From Stereum hirsutum FP-91666 SS1 (Eukaryota > Basidiomycota > Agaricomycetes > Russulales > Stereaceae): a stretch of 64,000 nucleotides of DNA. Below are positions 51,101 to 60,757 of this stretch, piece by piece. The DNA lies in NCBI RefSeq assembly GCF_000264905.1, contig NW_006763138.1, positions 1,376,584 through 1,440,583 of the forward strand. Reading direction: 5' to 3'. The number at the start of each line of letters is the position of its first letter. Within the stretch, counting starts at the first letter, position 1. The notes beneath the pieces were generated by a model, which saw nothing but the letters and a program-made list of their open reading frames with translations, ran no database searches and was not told where the DNA came from. The position numbers were made by a program, and so were the translations under genes.

Positions 51101-51798
51101 ATCCCAAAACGCATCCCACCCCGATGCCGCCGCTGCTTTCGCCACCGCCACCGTCAACTCCACCCCTCGCTCCCACTCGCATCACGACCGCGACCGCGAC
51201 CGACGCGGTTCCCTCTCCGGCGTCTCCGTCCCCATCTCAGCGTTCATCGTCCCCCACGCACCCTCCGTCTCTCGCTCCTCGCAGTTTCACATGCGAGATC
51301 CGAGACGGCCGGCGAAGAAGATGGAGACGGGGTGGGCGTTGCGGTTTCGGAATTTGGAAGAGGACGAGGAGGGGAGTCCGGTGCAGGCTTGGATGTTCTT
51401 TGTCGGGTTTTTGGTGTTTCCGGTTTGGTGGGTTGGTGGGTGGGTGTGGAGGGTGCCGAGGACGAGGGAGTTGAGTGTGGATGGGCGTGGACATGGACAT
51501 GGGGCTGAAGGTGAGCAGGGACATGGGGAAGGAGGTTTGCAGGCGAGAGGGGATGTTAGCGTGAGAGTGGAGAAAGGAGTTATGCTGGACGACCCGAAGA
51601 TTGAGTTTGGTGAGTCCTGTTGAACCTGGCGCCTTTTTAAAAAAATTCAGCTGTGGTCTTGTGAGATTGGGTTACTGATTATCGGTGCTTTCAGATGCAA
51701 AGTCATGGCGATTTCGATGTCGCGTTATGTCTATCGTATCGCTCTTCACTTATATCCCGTTCATCGTCCTCGTAGCCGTCTTCGTAGGTCGGCGGTGA
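48191..51798 (+). CDS. Ser-rich protein with C-terminal membrane segments (1149 aa)
   Basis: Exons 48191-50792, 50866-51609 and 51695-51798 sum to exactly 1150 codons. The long N-terminal part is Ser/Pro/Arg-rich and looks disordered, with many possible phosphorylation sites and an island AWHTRFRSRGGERN. Near the end a conserved-looking block FHMRDPRRPAKKMETGWALRF leads into a hydrophobic segment (VQAWMFFVGFLVFPVWWVGG). After a Gly/His-rich loop comes KSWRFRCRVMSIVSL and a second hydrophobic helix (FTYIPFIVLVAVFV), then a short GRR end. So two membrane-spanning segments with both long tails probably on the cytoplasmic side. I do not recognise a named family; similar Ser-rich membrane-anchored proteins occur in basidiomycetes. 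Function unknown. Confidence 0.75.
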
Positions 51799-53195
51799 GA
51801 CCCCTTTCCCATGTCGGCATCCCTATCTTCATGCCTCTTTGCTCGTCGCTACGACTCAGGGCTTGGACCTTCTTAACTTCCACTTCACAGCTCTTGCGCT
51901 GCATCGGCCTGCAGCCTCTACCCCTTCCCTGCTCCCACTACCCTGTCCGTCCATCTGATGCTTTATTTCTTTGCGAGTCTATCTCCGTTGTTGTTTACAC
52001 TAATTGTTCTCACCTCACCGCTAGTCGTTGTCGTTGCCCTTGGTTCTTCCCCCTTGCTCTTCATGTGCTTTCCCCACACATCCCTCTCCAGAGAACCTCG
52101 TTGTTCTGATCCTGCGTGGACTGATATTCACAATAATTTTGTCACATATCTTGGACTAGCTAGACGCACCTCGTCCCCATCTGTTGTCACTCTTTTGATA
52201 CCATTTTGCTCACTTCTTCTTCTTTTATCTTCTTTCCGAGTCACTGTTGCTTGTTGACGTTGATATTACTTACTTACTTACACACACACACCTCGGACTC
52301 TACCGAATCCCACCCGAACTCGAACTCAGTCCAAGTCGCTCTAGCTTGTGAGATATATGTACATATACTAGGCTCGTTGAACTTACCGTTTACCGTCATC
52401 GTTATTGCTTTTATCACCAGTTGCTGTCCTGTTACTACTGCCACTACTACCGCCCCACCCATTACCTGTTACCTACCACTACACCAGTCTGCCCCCATTT
52501 ACTCCCGTACCCATCCCTCTTCATAGACCTCTATCCGACACCACCTACACCAGCACCGCATGGACCCCAAACCATGCTCATCTCGTCTCTACAAGCCGGG
52601 TCTCAATTGCTTAGAAGCCCTGCGACGCGGTCCACTCATCCACCATCGGTCCCTCTTGCCCTCCAGTCCAATTTTCCATGGTTCTTTGTTTCTCTGTTCC
52701 CTTGGTCATTTCCGTAGTTACCAGTTATCGAGCAGTGTTTACCATATCAATATGATACCCTCGTCTACCATTCATTCGACCGAACATGCTGACCTACGTG
52801 CGACCGGGCAATTATCTGTGTATTTGTCGAGCGGAAGTAAGGTATGTCTTTTGCGGCCTTCTCAGTTCGATATGTTGGTGTCCGTAGCCCCTCGCAGAGC
52901 GTACGTACGTCCTCCCAAGTTCTCGTCATTCGGCTCGTGCATGACTCTGACTCGGCACTTATACAGGTCTATCCAAATTCACATTCGTGAAGACATGTGA
53001 CTTTGGAGCAACCTTTGTGATTCGTCGCCTTGGATACCTTTGTTCATTGTACTTTAAGACAAAGGCAAACACTGGCACTCTAGTCGTCATCGCAAGTTTG
53101 CGGCCTCATGGCCTCATGGGATGAGTATCTTTGGCCTCCTTTGTTTCCTTTGTGCCGTCCCTGGGCTCTGCGATGCTGTACGATCCACTTGGAAG
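51799..53195. other. Intergenic, pyrimidine-rich
   Basis: T/C-rich sequence with a short CA repeat near 52283. No supported gene. It contains the 3' flank of the membrane protein and the upstream region of the HMG-box gene. Confidence 0.5.
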
Positions 53196-53203
53196 TATAA
53201 ATA
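53196..53203 (+). promoter_or_regulatory. TATA box of HMG-box gene E
   Basis: TATAAATA, 140 bases before the ATG at 53336. Confidence 0.6.
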
Positions 53204-53335
53204 CCGCATGCATATTGCGTCCTCTCAGTTGTCTCCCCATCTTGGTATACAATACACGCTCTTCGCACGGTTACCTGCCTTTTATCACTTACGCCCCACC
53301 GCCATCGCTATACACGTCAGGCTCGGCTCGCTCAA

Positions 53336-54969
53336 ATGGTTCATCCAAGACTCAAGCTCGTATCCAAGTCCCGGTCCCAGTCCCGTGCTACCTCAATCTC
53401 CCGCTCCGCCTCATCCAGCCCCATCCCCGACGACAAAGATGACACTTCATCTATATTTGTCTCAGAACACGCGCACGAAGTCAAGTCCCAGTCCCAGTCC
53501 CAGTCCCGTGCTACCTCAATCTCCCACTCCGCCTCATCCAACCCCACCCCCGACGACAAAGACGACACTTCATCTACATCTGCCTCGAAGCAAGTGCACG
53601 AAGAAATCCGACTTCCCTCCTTCGCTACTCTCGATAAGTCTCTGGACCATGCATCCCCGCCTCCTCATCCCTTGATTTGGTTGAACCTGCCGGAGGGGAG
53701 TGTGGAATGGGATGAGGGTTCGAGGCTGAGGCGTAGGTATGATCCGGAACGCGATAATGCGGGGGCGATGTATGTTATACCTCCGCTTAGGACGTCCACG
53801 GTGGACCCTACATCGGATCCCCGCATCGGTGGGCAGGAAGAAATGTCGAATGGTGGTGAAGATTCGGGTGTGGCGAACATGTCCGAGGCCAGACGCCAGG
53901 GTAATCTCAATGGTCCGTGTGCCGAGGCGCCAGCGGTAGAGTGTGGTATGTCTATCTTCGTATATTTCCTGTGCGATATAAGTATTGACACTATGAACAA
54001 TCCAAGGTGTTAAAAGGAGCCGAGAACCAGAGGATGGCCCACAAGATTTCACTACGCCGTCCACGTCCACATCGTCGTCTTCGACCGGCGATCCCCTGCA
54101 GCAGGGGCTCCGACTCATCGCAGGTTGTATCGACCTTTATCTATCCGAGCCACCTCCATCACTGTCGAAGTCTCTGCGTCAATTCACTACTGGTAATTCA
54201 CGCATTCCCGATCCCTCTTCGACACCTATTGCTGTACCGGTCCTCCCATCTTCGGCTTTGGGAAGCAAATCTACCACAGAGAAGGCTCGAGCGAGGGCCG
54301 CCAAGCCCAAAAACGGCACCGAGAAAGAGAACGGGGCCGGAGAGAAAGAGAAAGGGAAGGGGAAGGGGATGGGGAAGGAAAAGGGGAAGAAGAAAGAGAA
54401 AGAGAACAATGTCAATGGTAATGGCGAGAAAGAGAACGATCCGGACCACGTCAAAGTCCCCAAACCGCTCAACTCGTACATGCTATTCCGTATAGACCTC
54501 GGTGCAAAGATCGCGAAGAGTCCGCTTTCGAAGGGGTTGAATCTGAACCAAAGGTACATTTTGCCGGGGATAGGTGTGTTTGAATCGTTCACCTTTTGTG
54601 GTCCTTCATGCTATATTCTGACTATATTGCTTCGAACTGTTTCGTCACGCCACAGCCGCCTGTTGGAATCAACTCCCCGGACACGAAAGAGCGCATTGGG
54701 AACAGAAGGCTCAGGCAGTGGCTGCCGCTCATGCGATCAAGTATCCGGGGTATAAGTATAAATCTGAACCGGACAACAGGCAAGGCAGAAAACGCAAAAG
54801 ATCGAAGGGGCTGCTGGACCCGGAGAAGGAGCGGGCAGCCTCACGACTCGTTGGGTTGGTGATGCGGGGCATCGAAGGCGAGGAGGGATTGGAGCGGATC
54901 GATGCTGAGGCTGCTGTGGCTGGCGACGACGGTGATACACTCGACTTGAAGGATTTGTTTGCTGAGTAG
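53336..54969 (+). CDS. HMG-box protein E (496 aa), probable transcription factor
   Basis: Exons 53336-53945, 54007-54573 and 54656-54969 sum to exactly 497 codons. Exon 1 opens with two copies of a 41-residue Ser-rich repeat, each with SQSRATSIS and PDDKDDTSS. Exon 2 has a long charged Lys/Glu-rich stretch (KEKGKGKGMGKEKGKKKEKE) that leads straight into the HMG box at residues about 351-431: VKVPKPLNSYMLFRIDLG, then WNQLPGHERAHWEQKAQ and IKYPGYKYKSE. The box is split by an 82-base phase-1 intron at the position used by the HMG boxes of regulators B and C. After a basic patch (GRKRKRSK) the acidic C-terminus ends DLKDLFAE. Binds DNA in the nucleus, probably in the mating-type/Rox1-like HMG class. 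No zinc finger or HLH. A broken copy of this gene lies at 57.7-58.0 kb. Confidence 0.8.
53368..53605 (+). repeat. In-frame tandem repeat, 123-base period
   Basis: Two copies in exon 1 of HMG-box gene E, offset by exactly 123 bases (41 codons), each holding the CCCGTGCTACCTCAATCTCC block and a GACGACAAAGA block. A third, partial copy is in the broken HMG fragment near 57690. Confidence 0.85.
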
Positions 54970-57629
54970 GGTCATTACTGGGCTTGATCACGTTGATGCT
55001 GTCTTTGGCGAGACCTCGGATGTTAGGGAGAGTCAGATGGGGAATGACATGTTGCCACCGCCACACCACTACGAATTTATTTTTACCGCCCAACTTCCCT
55101 CCACTGTCACGATGTAACTTGCTCGTATCCACGCCACTGACTTCTTCTGATATACAGAATATAGCGAACAATACCATATACATTATCAGTAATCGTAATT
55201 CGACTCTGTAAAGGTCGCGCTTTCCTCTTCAGATTCATCAAGTAGATAGACATCAAGATACTACTACAACGTGTCACATGAAGACGGTAGATAGGCGTAG
55301 CTGGAGTTGTATAAAGTGAGTGCCGTCTTTGACAAGAGAACGGGCCTAGGAAGCGTCGGTAGAGAATCTGAACGGCATTCGTAGGGTCACCATGTTCCCC
55401 TCGACAATATCGAGTTTGTAGCCGCAGAGGAGGCGGTGCTCGGCCCAGTCCCTGGAGAGAGGTTTGCTAAGTAGTCTGCATCGAGACATCGCTCTATACA
55501 CAGAGAAAACCACTCACAAGTTCTGGCAGAGCCTCCCGCAATACTCCTGTGACATACAGGCCTTGCACTTTGCTCTCCTACGTTTCGTACAGCCCCGGCG
55601 CATGCACTGCTTCTCCACCAAACAGTTGAATTCTACAATATGCCATTCGTACCAGGGGTGAATGTGCATCGCCTCCCGCGTTCCGATGGCAGAACGTACG
55701 CCTGAGTGCGAGAATATCTGAGGAATCGGAACTCTGTTCTCGCCAGAGTACACAGAATCAAGAAGAGCTCGTACGGAGAGCGGCCGAGGGAACTGTTTCC
55801 GGATGTCATAGAGAATGGCGGGGCGAGATAATAGTTCGTATCTGATGGACTCCATCAACAGTGGTATGAGATCTGGGAGTAATCACTTAGCCTTTTCCTC
55901 GAAAATGTATGGGGATACACTAATAAACACGTACGGATAGTAGTCTCCTTGTGAGTGCTTGCGAATACAGGCAGAGCCACATCTAAGGCGTCAAACATGC
56001 CTGCTCGGCCGAGAACACTGATAAAACCCCGTGCCTCAGCAGGATGGTGGTTCCCCACATTGCTCACAGAAGCCCCGAGAAGATCTAAAACTCGTTCATA
56101 GACTGTCCCGGCTTCGCCTGTGTCCCAAACTGCACGGTCGGGTGTCGCTCTATTCAGAAGGAGGAACAAACTTCTCCATAGGGTGACTGATTTAGTCACT
56201 GTACGTAGAAAGCTTGGTTCTGCTGCATCGTTGCCATCCGGACGTGGGGTGTAGTACATGGCGTAGTCGAGATAGTTATGTAAAAGGAGAATGGGTTCCT
56301 GAGCATCCCTTCCTTGAAATTGTGCGAACGCGGATTCCAATTTGGCAATGAAATTGCGAAACGACCCTGCCCCCTTTTTGACGGCACGAAAGAGTATACG
56401 AACCCCCTCAGCGTTGGCTTCTTCAGCATTGCGGACGTGCTCGGGATAAATCAAGTCTGTGAGGAGTCTCAATAACTGGACGGCATTGCCCGATGTCGAA
56501 TACATCCAGTACCGCACAGACAGGCAAAGAGTAAGATCCCCGTCGGAACGCATCGTCTATGAATTACATGAAAATCATCAGATAAATGACAGGCGGTCAT
56601 TTGTGAGAAAATACCTCGAAAAACGACGCATCCATGGTTCCCGCTTGGATCGCTATACCCTGAACGACTACGCGATTGGGGTCCAGACACTTTCGTGGAT
56701 CAATGGTGCCTTGGGGATCATTCCATAGCTAATAGACGAGCCAGTCAGTCAGTTGACATAGGCTGGAGAAATGGACGCTCACGCGTCGTGTAATACTGGG
56801 CCAGTGTTTGCGAAGAGTAGCGATGACAACCAGGTCAGTCGGGGTCAACGGCTTTCGAATCCGATTTGTCGCATCAAATAATAATGTGAGCGACCAATGG
56901 TAGAAAGTATGGCGCTGCAGAGGAAACATGAATGTTAGCAATAGACCTGCTCTTGATACTCGAGAGCGAGCTGGGACCTTACTGCGGGCTCCGTACCAGC
57001 GATTCGCTCTTCAGCAGGAGAAGTGTAGTTGAGTGCATCGCGGAGTCCAGCAACACACTCGCATAATCTATCGATGTACCCAGCACGGACAAGGTTCCCC
57101 CAAACCGACGGAGGGCAATCAGAGTCTAACTTCAGTATATCTTCTATCGCACGAGTACATGGTGTGATGTCCTTCAAGGGAGACAATAGGTGAGCAAGAT
57201 GAGCTCGTAGGCGTCTTCCTCTTGTGCTATAGACATTACCATACCATGCATGTATCACCCCATCGGTTCTTGATACCTTCTGCTCGGGGATGCAGGTCAA
57301 AGATGCCCATAACACGTTGAGGACTCGTCTTGATCAGACGAACCCACTTCAGGCGGAGCTCGGGAGTACAGTCCATACGCATAGCCATGTTTCATGCACA
57401 GTAAGTAGACACAAGGACGTTAGGATCGTTGAATTTTGCCTGTGATGGTGCTGAGATGGTGGTCGGAGTCGAACCTACCGAAGGCGGATGACAGGCTCGG
57501 AACAGTCCGCGTAATGTGCTACAAAGTAATCGTAGTAAACTGTAGTCAAGCTACAGAACACTTCGTTAACTCATTCGTAGCATGTCACCGCCGCGCCCGG
57601 GCGCTTGTCCGGACTGCGAACTCTGCCAG
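54757..57629. repeat. Segmental duplication, copy 1
   Basis: About 2.87 kb covering the 3' end of HMG-box gene E, the first MYND gene and its upstream region. It matches 57775-60701 in order and orientation. The right end of both copies stops at the same GAACTCTGCCAG string. Differences are point changes and small indels. Confidence 0.85.
55346..57388 (-). CDS. MYND zinc-finger protein, copy A
   Basis: The C-terminal MYND finger reads CMRRGCTKRRRAKCKACMSQ, then YCGRLCQNL, then after an intron DWAEHRLLCG. This gives the Cys/His spacing of MYND domains, which bind proline-rich partners. The rest is a helical repeat-like region of the kind common in Agaricomycete MYND proteins (for example ALDVALPVFASTHKETTIRTC), with no enzymatic motif seen. 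The chosen start gives MAMRMDCTPELRLKWVRLIK, and several small introns follow. The stop TAG is at 55346-55348, and the C-terminus RMPFRFSTDAS is identical in copy B. This copy has one codon fewer than copy B near DLHPRAEG. Head-to-tail duplicate of the gene at 58.4-60.5 kb. Function unknown; probably a protein-interaction factor. Confidence 0.72.
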
Positions 57630-57689
57630 TCTCCCAAAGGCAGAGTAGACTAGATTTCAACCGGGCAAGCGAGGATCATCTGTCTGACA

Positions 57690-58005
57690 GTCCGAGTCCC
57701 AGTCCCGTGCTACCTCAATTTAAATCTCCCGCCTCATCCAGCCCCTCCCCCGACGACAAAGACGACTTCGAGGTACTTATAAGTATAAACGTGGATCGGC
57801 CAAAAAGGAAGGCGGAAGGGGCTAGAAATCGAAGAAGGAGCGAGGTTCGGGCTCGAGATCGCTGGACCCCGAACAGGAGCGGGCAGTACGAATCATTGGG
57901 CTGGTGATGCGGGGTATCGAAGGCGAGGAGGGGTTGGAACGGATCGATGCTGAGGCTGGCGACGACGGTGATACACCCGACTTGAAGGATTTATTTTCTG
58001 AGTAG
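57690..58005 (+). pseudogene. Broken, internally deleted copy of HMG-box gene E
   Basis: The left part (57690-57770) matches the exon-1 Ser-rich repeat, including CCCGTGCTACCTCAA and a GACGACAAAGACGAC block. The right part (57775-58005) matches the end of the HMG box and the acidic C-terminus (GLVMRGIEGEEGLERIDAEA, then DLKDLFSE). About 1.2 kb between them, holding the charged stretch and most of the HMG box, is missing. The frame is disturbed in the left part. Residue of the tandem duplication; not expected to make a functional factor. Confidence 0.8.
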
Positions 58006-60701
58006 GGTCATTACTGGGCTTGATGACGTTGATGCTGTCTTTCGCTGGCGAGACGGATGTTAGGGAGAGCCAGATGGGGAATGACATGTTGCCACCGCCA
58101 CACCACTACGACGAACTGATCTTTAGTACTCGACTTCCCTCCACTGCCACTATGCATTTTACTCGTATCCACGCCACTGACCTCTTCTGATATACAGAAG
58201 ATAGCGAACTATACCATATACATTATCAGTAATCGTAATTCGGCTCTGTAAAGGCCGCGCATTCCTCTTCAGATTCATCGAGTAGATAGATATCAAAATA
58301 CTACTACAACGTGTCACATGAAGAAGGTAGATAGGCATAGCTGGAGTGACGTCCAAAGTTGCCCTGCCATGAGAATTGAGTTGTATAAAGTGCGTGCCGT
58401 CTTCTAGAAGGACCTAGGAAGCGTCGGTAGAGAATCTGAACGGCATTCGTAGGGTCACCATGTTTCCCTCGATGATATCGAGTTTGTAGCCGCAGAGGAG
58501 GCGGTGCTCGGACCAGTCCCTGCGGAGGTTTGTTAAGTAGTCCGCATGGAGACAATACCCTACACGCAGACATAACCACTTACAAGTTCTGGCAGTTACT
58601 CCCGCAATACTCCTGTGACATACAAGCCTTGCACCTTGCTCTCCTACGTTCCGTACAACCTCGGCGCATGCATTGCTTCTCAACCGAACAGTTGTATTCC
58701 ACAAGAAACCATTCGTACCAGGGGCGAATGTGCATCGTCTCCCCCCTTTCGATATGATTATATATCTCTGGTGGAGAGAATATCCGAGGAATTGGAACTT
58801 TATTCTCGCCAGAGGGCACAGAATCAAGAAGAGCTCGTACGGAACGCGGCCGGGGGAGCTGTTTCCGGATGCCATGAAGAATGGCGGGGCGAGCTGATAG
58901 TTCTTCTCTGATGGAAGCCATCAACAGTGGTATACAATCTAGGAGTAATAATGACTCAGCCTTCTCGTTGAGAATGCATGGGAAAACACCAACAAACACG
59001 TACGGATAGTGATCGCCTTGTGAGTGCTTGCGAATATAGGCAGAGCCACATCCAAGGCGTCAAACAGGCCTGCTCGGGTGAGAGCACTGATAAAGCCCTG
59101 TGCCTCAGCCGAATGGTGGGTCATGACCTTGCTTAGAGAAATCCCGAGAAGCTCTAAGACTCCTTCATAAACTGTCCCAGCTTCGCCTGGGCCCCAAACT
59201 CTACGATCGTGTGCCGCCCTATTGAGAAGGAGGAACAACTTTCTCCATAGGGTGACTGATGTAGTCACTGTATGTAGAAAGCTTGGTTCTGTTGCATCAT
59301 TATCAGCTGGACAAGGGGTGTGGTAGATGGCGTAGATGAGATACACATGCAAAAGTTGAACGGCCTCTCTAGCCTCCCCTCCTTGGAACTGCGCGAACGC
59401 AGATTCCAGTTTAGAAAGGAACTTGCGAAACGACCCTGCCCCTTTTTTGACGGCACGAAAGAGTACACGAAACCCCTCGGCGTTGGCTTCATCAAAATTG
59501 CGGACATCCTGGGGATAAATCGAGGTTGTGAGGTGCCGCAACAACATGAAGTCGAAGCCTTCCATCGAAGACATCCAGTACCGCACAGACACGCAAAGAG
59601 TAAGGTCTTCTTCAGAGCGCATCATCTACAAATTACATAAAATCATCAGAGAAATGATAGGCAGTCGCCTGCGAGAGGATACGGGCAGTAGTACCTCACA
59701 AAATGACGGATCTGTGATCCCCACTTGGACCGCTACGAGCTGAACGATCCCGCGGCTGGTGGCCTCACTCTGTCGTGGATCAAGGGTATATTGGGGATCA
59801 TGCCATATCTAGTAGGTGAATCAGTCAGTCAATTGGCATATGCTGGAAAAATGGACGCTCACGCGTCGCATCATGCTCGGCCAGTATCTGCGAAGAGTCG
59901 CGATGACGGTCAAGTCAGTCGGAGTCAACGGCGATCGAAACCTGGACCGGTTCGTTACTTCCAACAATAATTTGAACGAGCAATAGTACGGTGTATTAAA
60001 CTGTCAATGAAGAGGGAAATGAAGGTCAGCATAGACCCTGCTCTCAATACTGGAGACCGAATTGGCAACCTACCACGTCAATAATTGACTCCCCAACAGG
60101 AAACAAGTAGTTGAGTGTTTCGCGAAGTCCTGCAACACATTCGCACAATCTATCGATGATCCCAGCACGGACCAGTTTATCCCAAACCAATGGAGGGCAA
60201 TCAGAGTCTCTCAGTAAATCTTCCAGTGCACGAGCACATGATGGAATGTCCTTCAAAAAGGAAAAAAAAATGGTTGAGAAAGATAGATTCCTACGGGCAG
60301 TCTTCGTGTTCTATAGACATCACCATACCATGCATGTATCACCCCATCTATTCTGGATACCTTCTGCTCGGGGATGCGGCAGGTCAAAGATGTCTATAAC
60401 ACGCTGAGGGTTAGTCTTCATCAGACGAACCCACTTCAGGCGGATATCATGAGGGCTGCTAAACACAGGCATGTTTCACGCGAGGCAGCAAGCAGATACA
60501 AGAACGAGAGGATCGATGGATTTTGCCTTCGGCAGTGGTGGTGGTGGTCGACCTACTGATAGCGAGCCTCGGAACAGTCCGCGTGATGTACTACCAAGTA
60601 ATCGTAGTCAACTGTAGTCGAACTACAAAACACTTCGTTAGCTCATTTGTAGCATGTCACCGCCGCGCCCGGGCGCTTGTCCGGACTGCGAACTCTGCCA
60701 G
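57775..60701. repeat. Segmental duplication, copy 2
   Basis: Second unit of the ~2.9 kb tandem duplication, ending 56 bases before the epsin start codon. It contains the HMG 3' relic, the second MYND gene and its upstream region. Confidence 0.85.
58414..60472 (-). CDS. MYND zinc-finger protein, copy B
   Basis: Tandem paralogue of the gene at 55.3-57.4 kb. The MYND finger reads CMRRGCTERRRARCKACMSQ, then YCGSNCQNL and, after an intron, DWSEHRLLCG; all zinc ligands are kept. The chosen start gives MPVFSSPHDIRLKWVRLMK, so the N-terminal residues differ from copy A while LKWVRL and the QRV...IFDL region are shared. The body has the same helical segments (ALDVALPIFASTHKAITIRTC) with scattered substitutions. 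Exon-intron layout appears the same as copy A, but one stretch near 60250-60300 is more altered. Upstream it abuts the epsin promoter, so divergent transcription with epsin is likely. Function unknown; both copies look intact, which allows subfunction split or dosage effects. Confidence 0.72.
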
Positions 60702-60757
60702 CAACCGCCACCACACCGTGCATCGTCGCCTCACCCTCTCCCTCATAACTAGCCACC

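Noticed and set aside
53336..54969. HMG gene E as a mating-type determinant
   Set aside because: The HMG box is of the general fungal class, but there are no pheromone, receptor or homeodomain genes in the window, so a mating role is not supported.
57455..57560. tRNA-like string (GGTTCGACTCC) on the minus strand
   Set aside because: The T-arm stem has a mismatch, and no matching acceptor or anticodon arms could be built. The diverged duplicate at about 60.5 kb changes the same bases.
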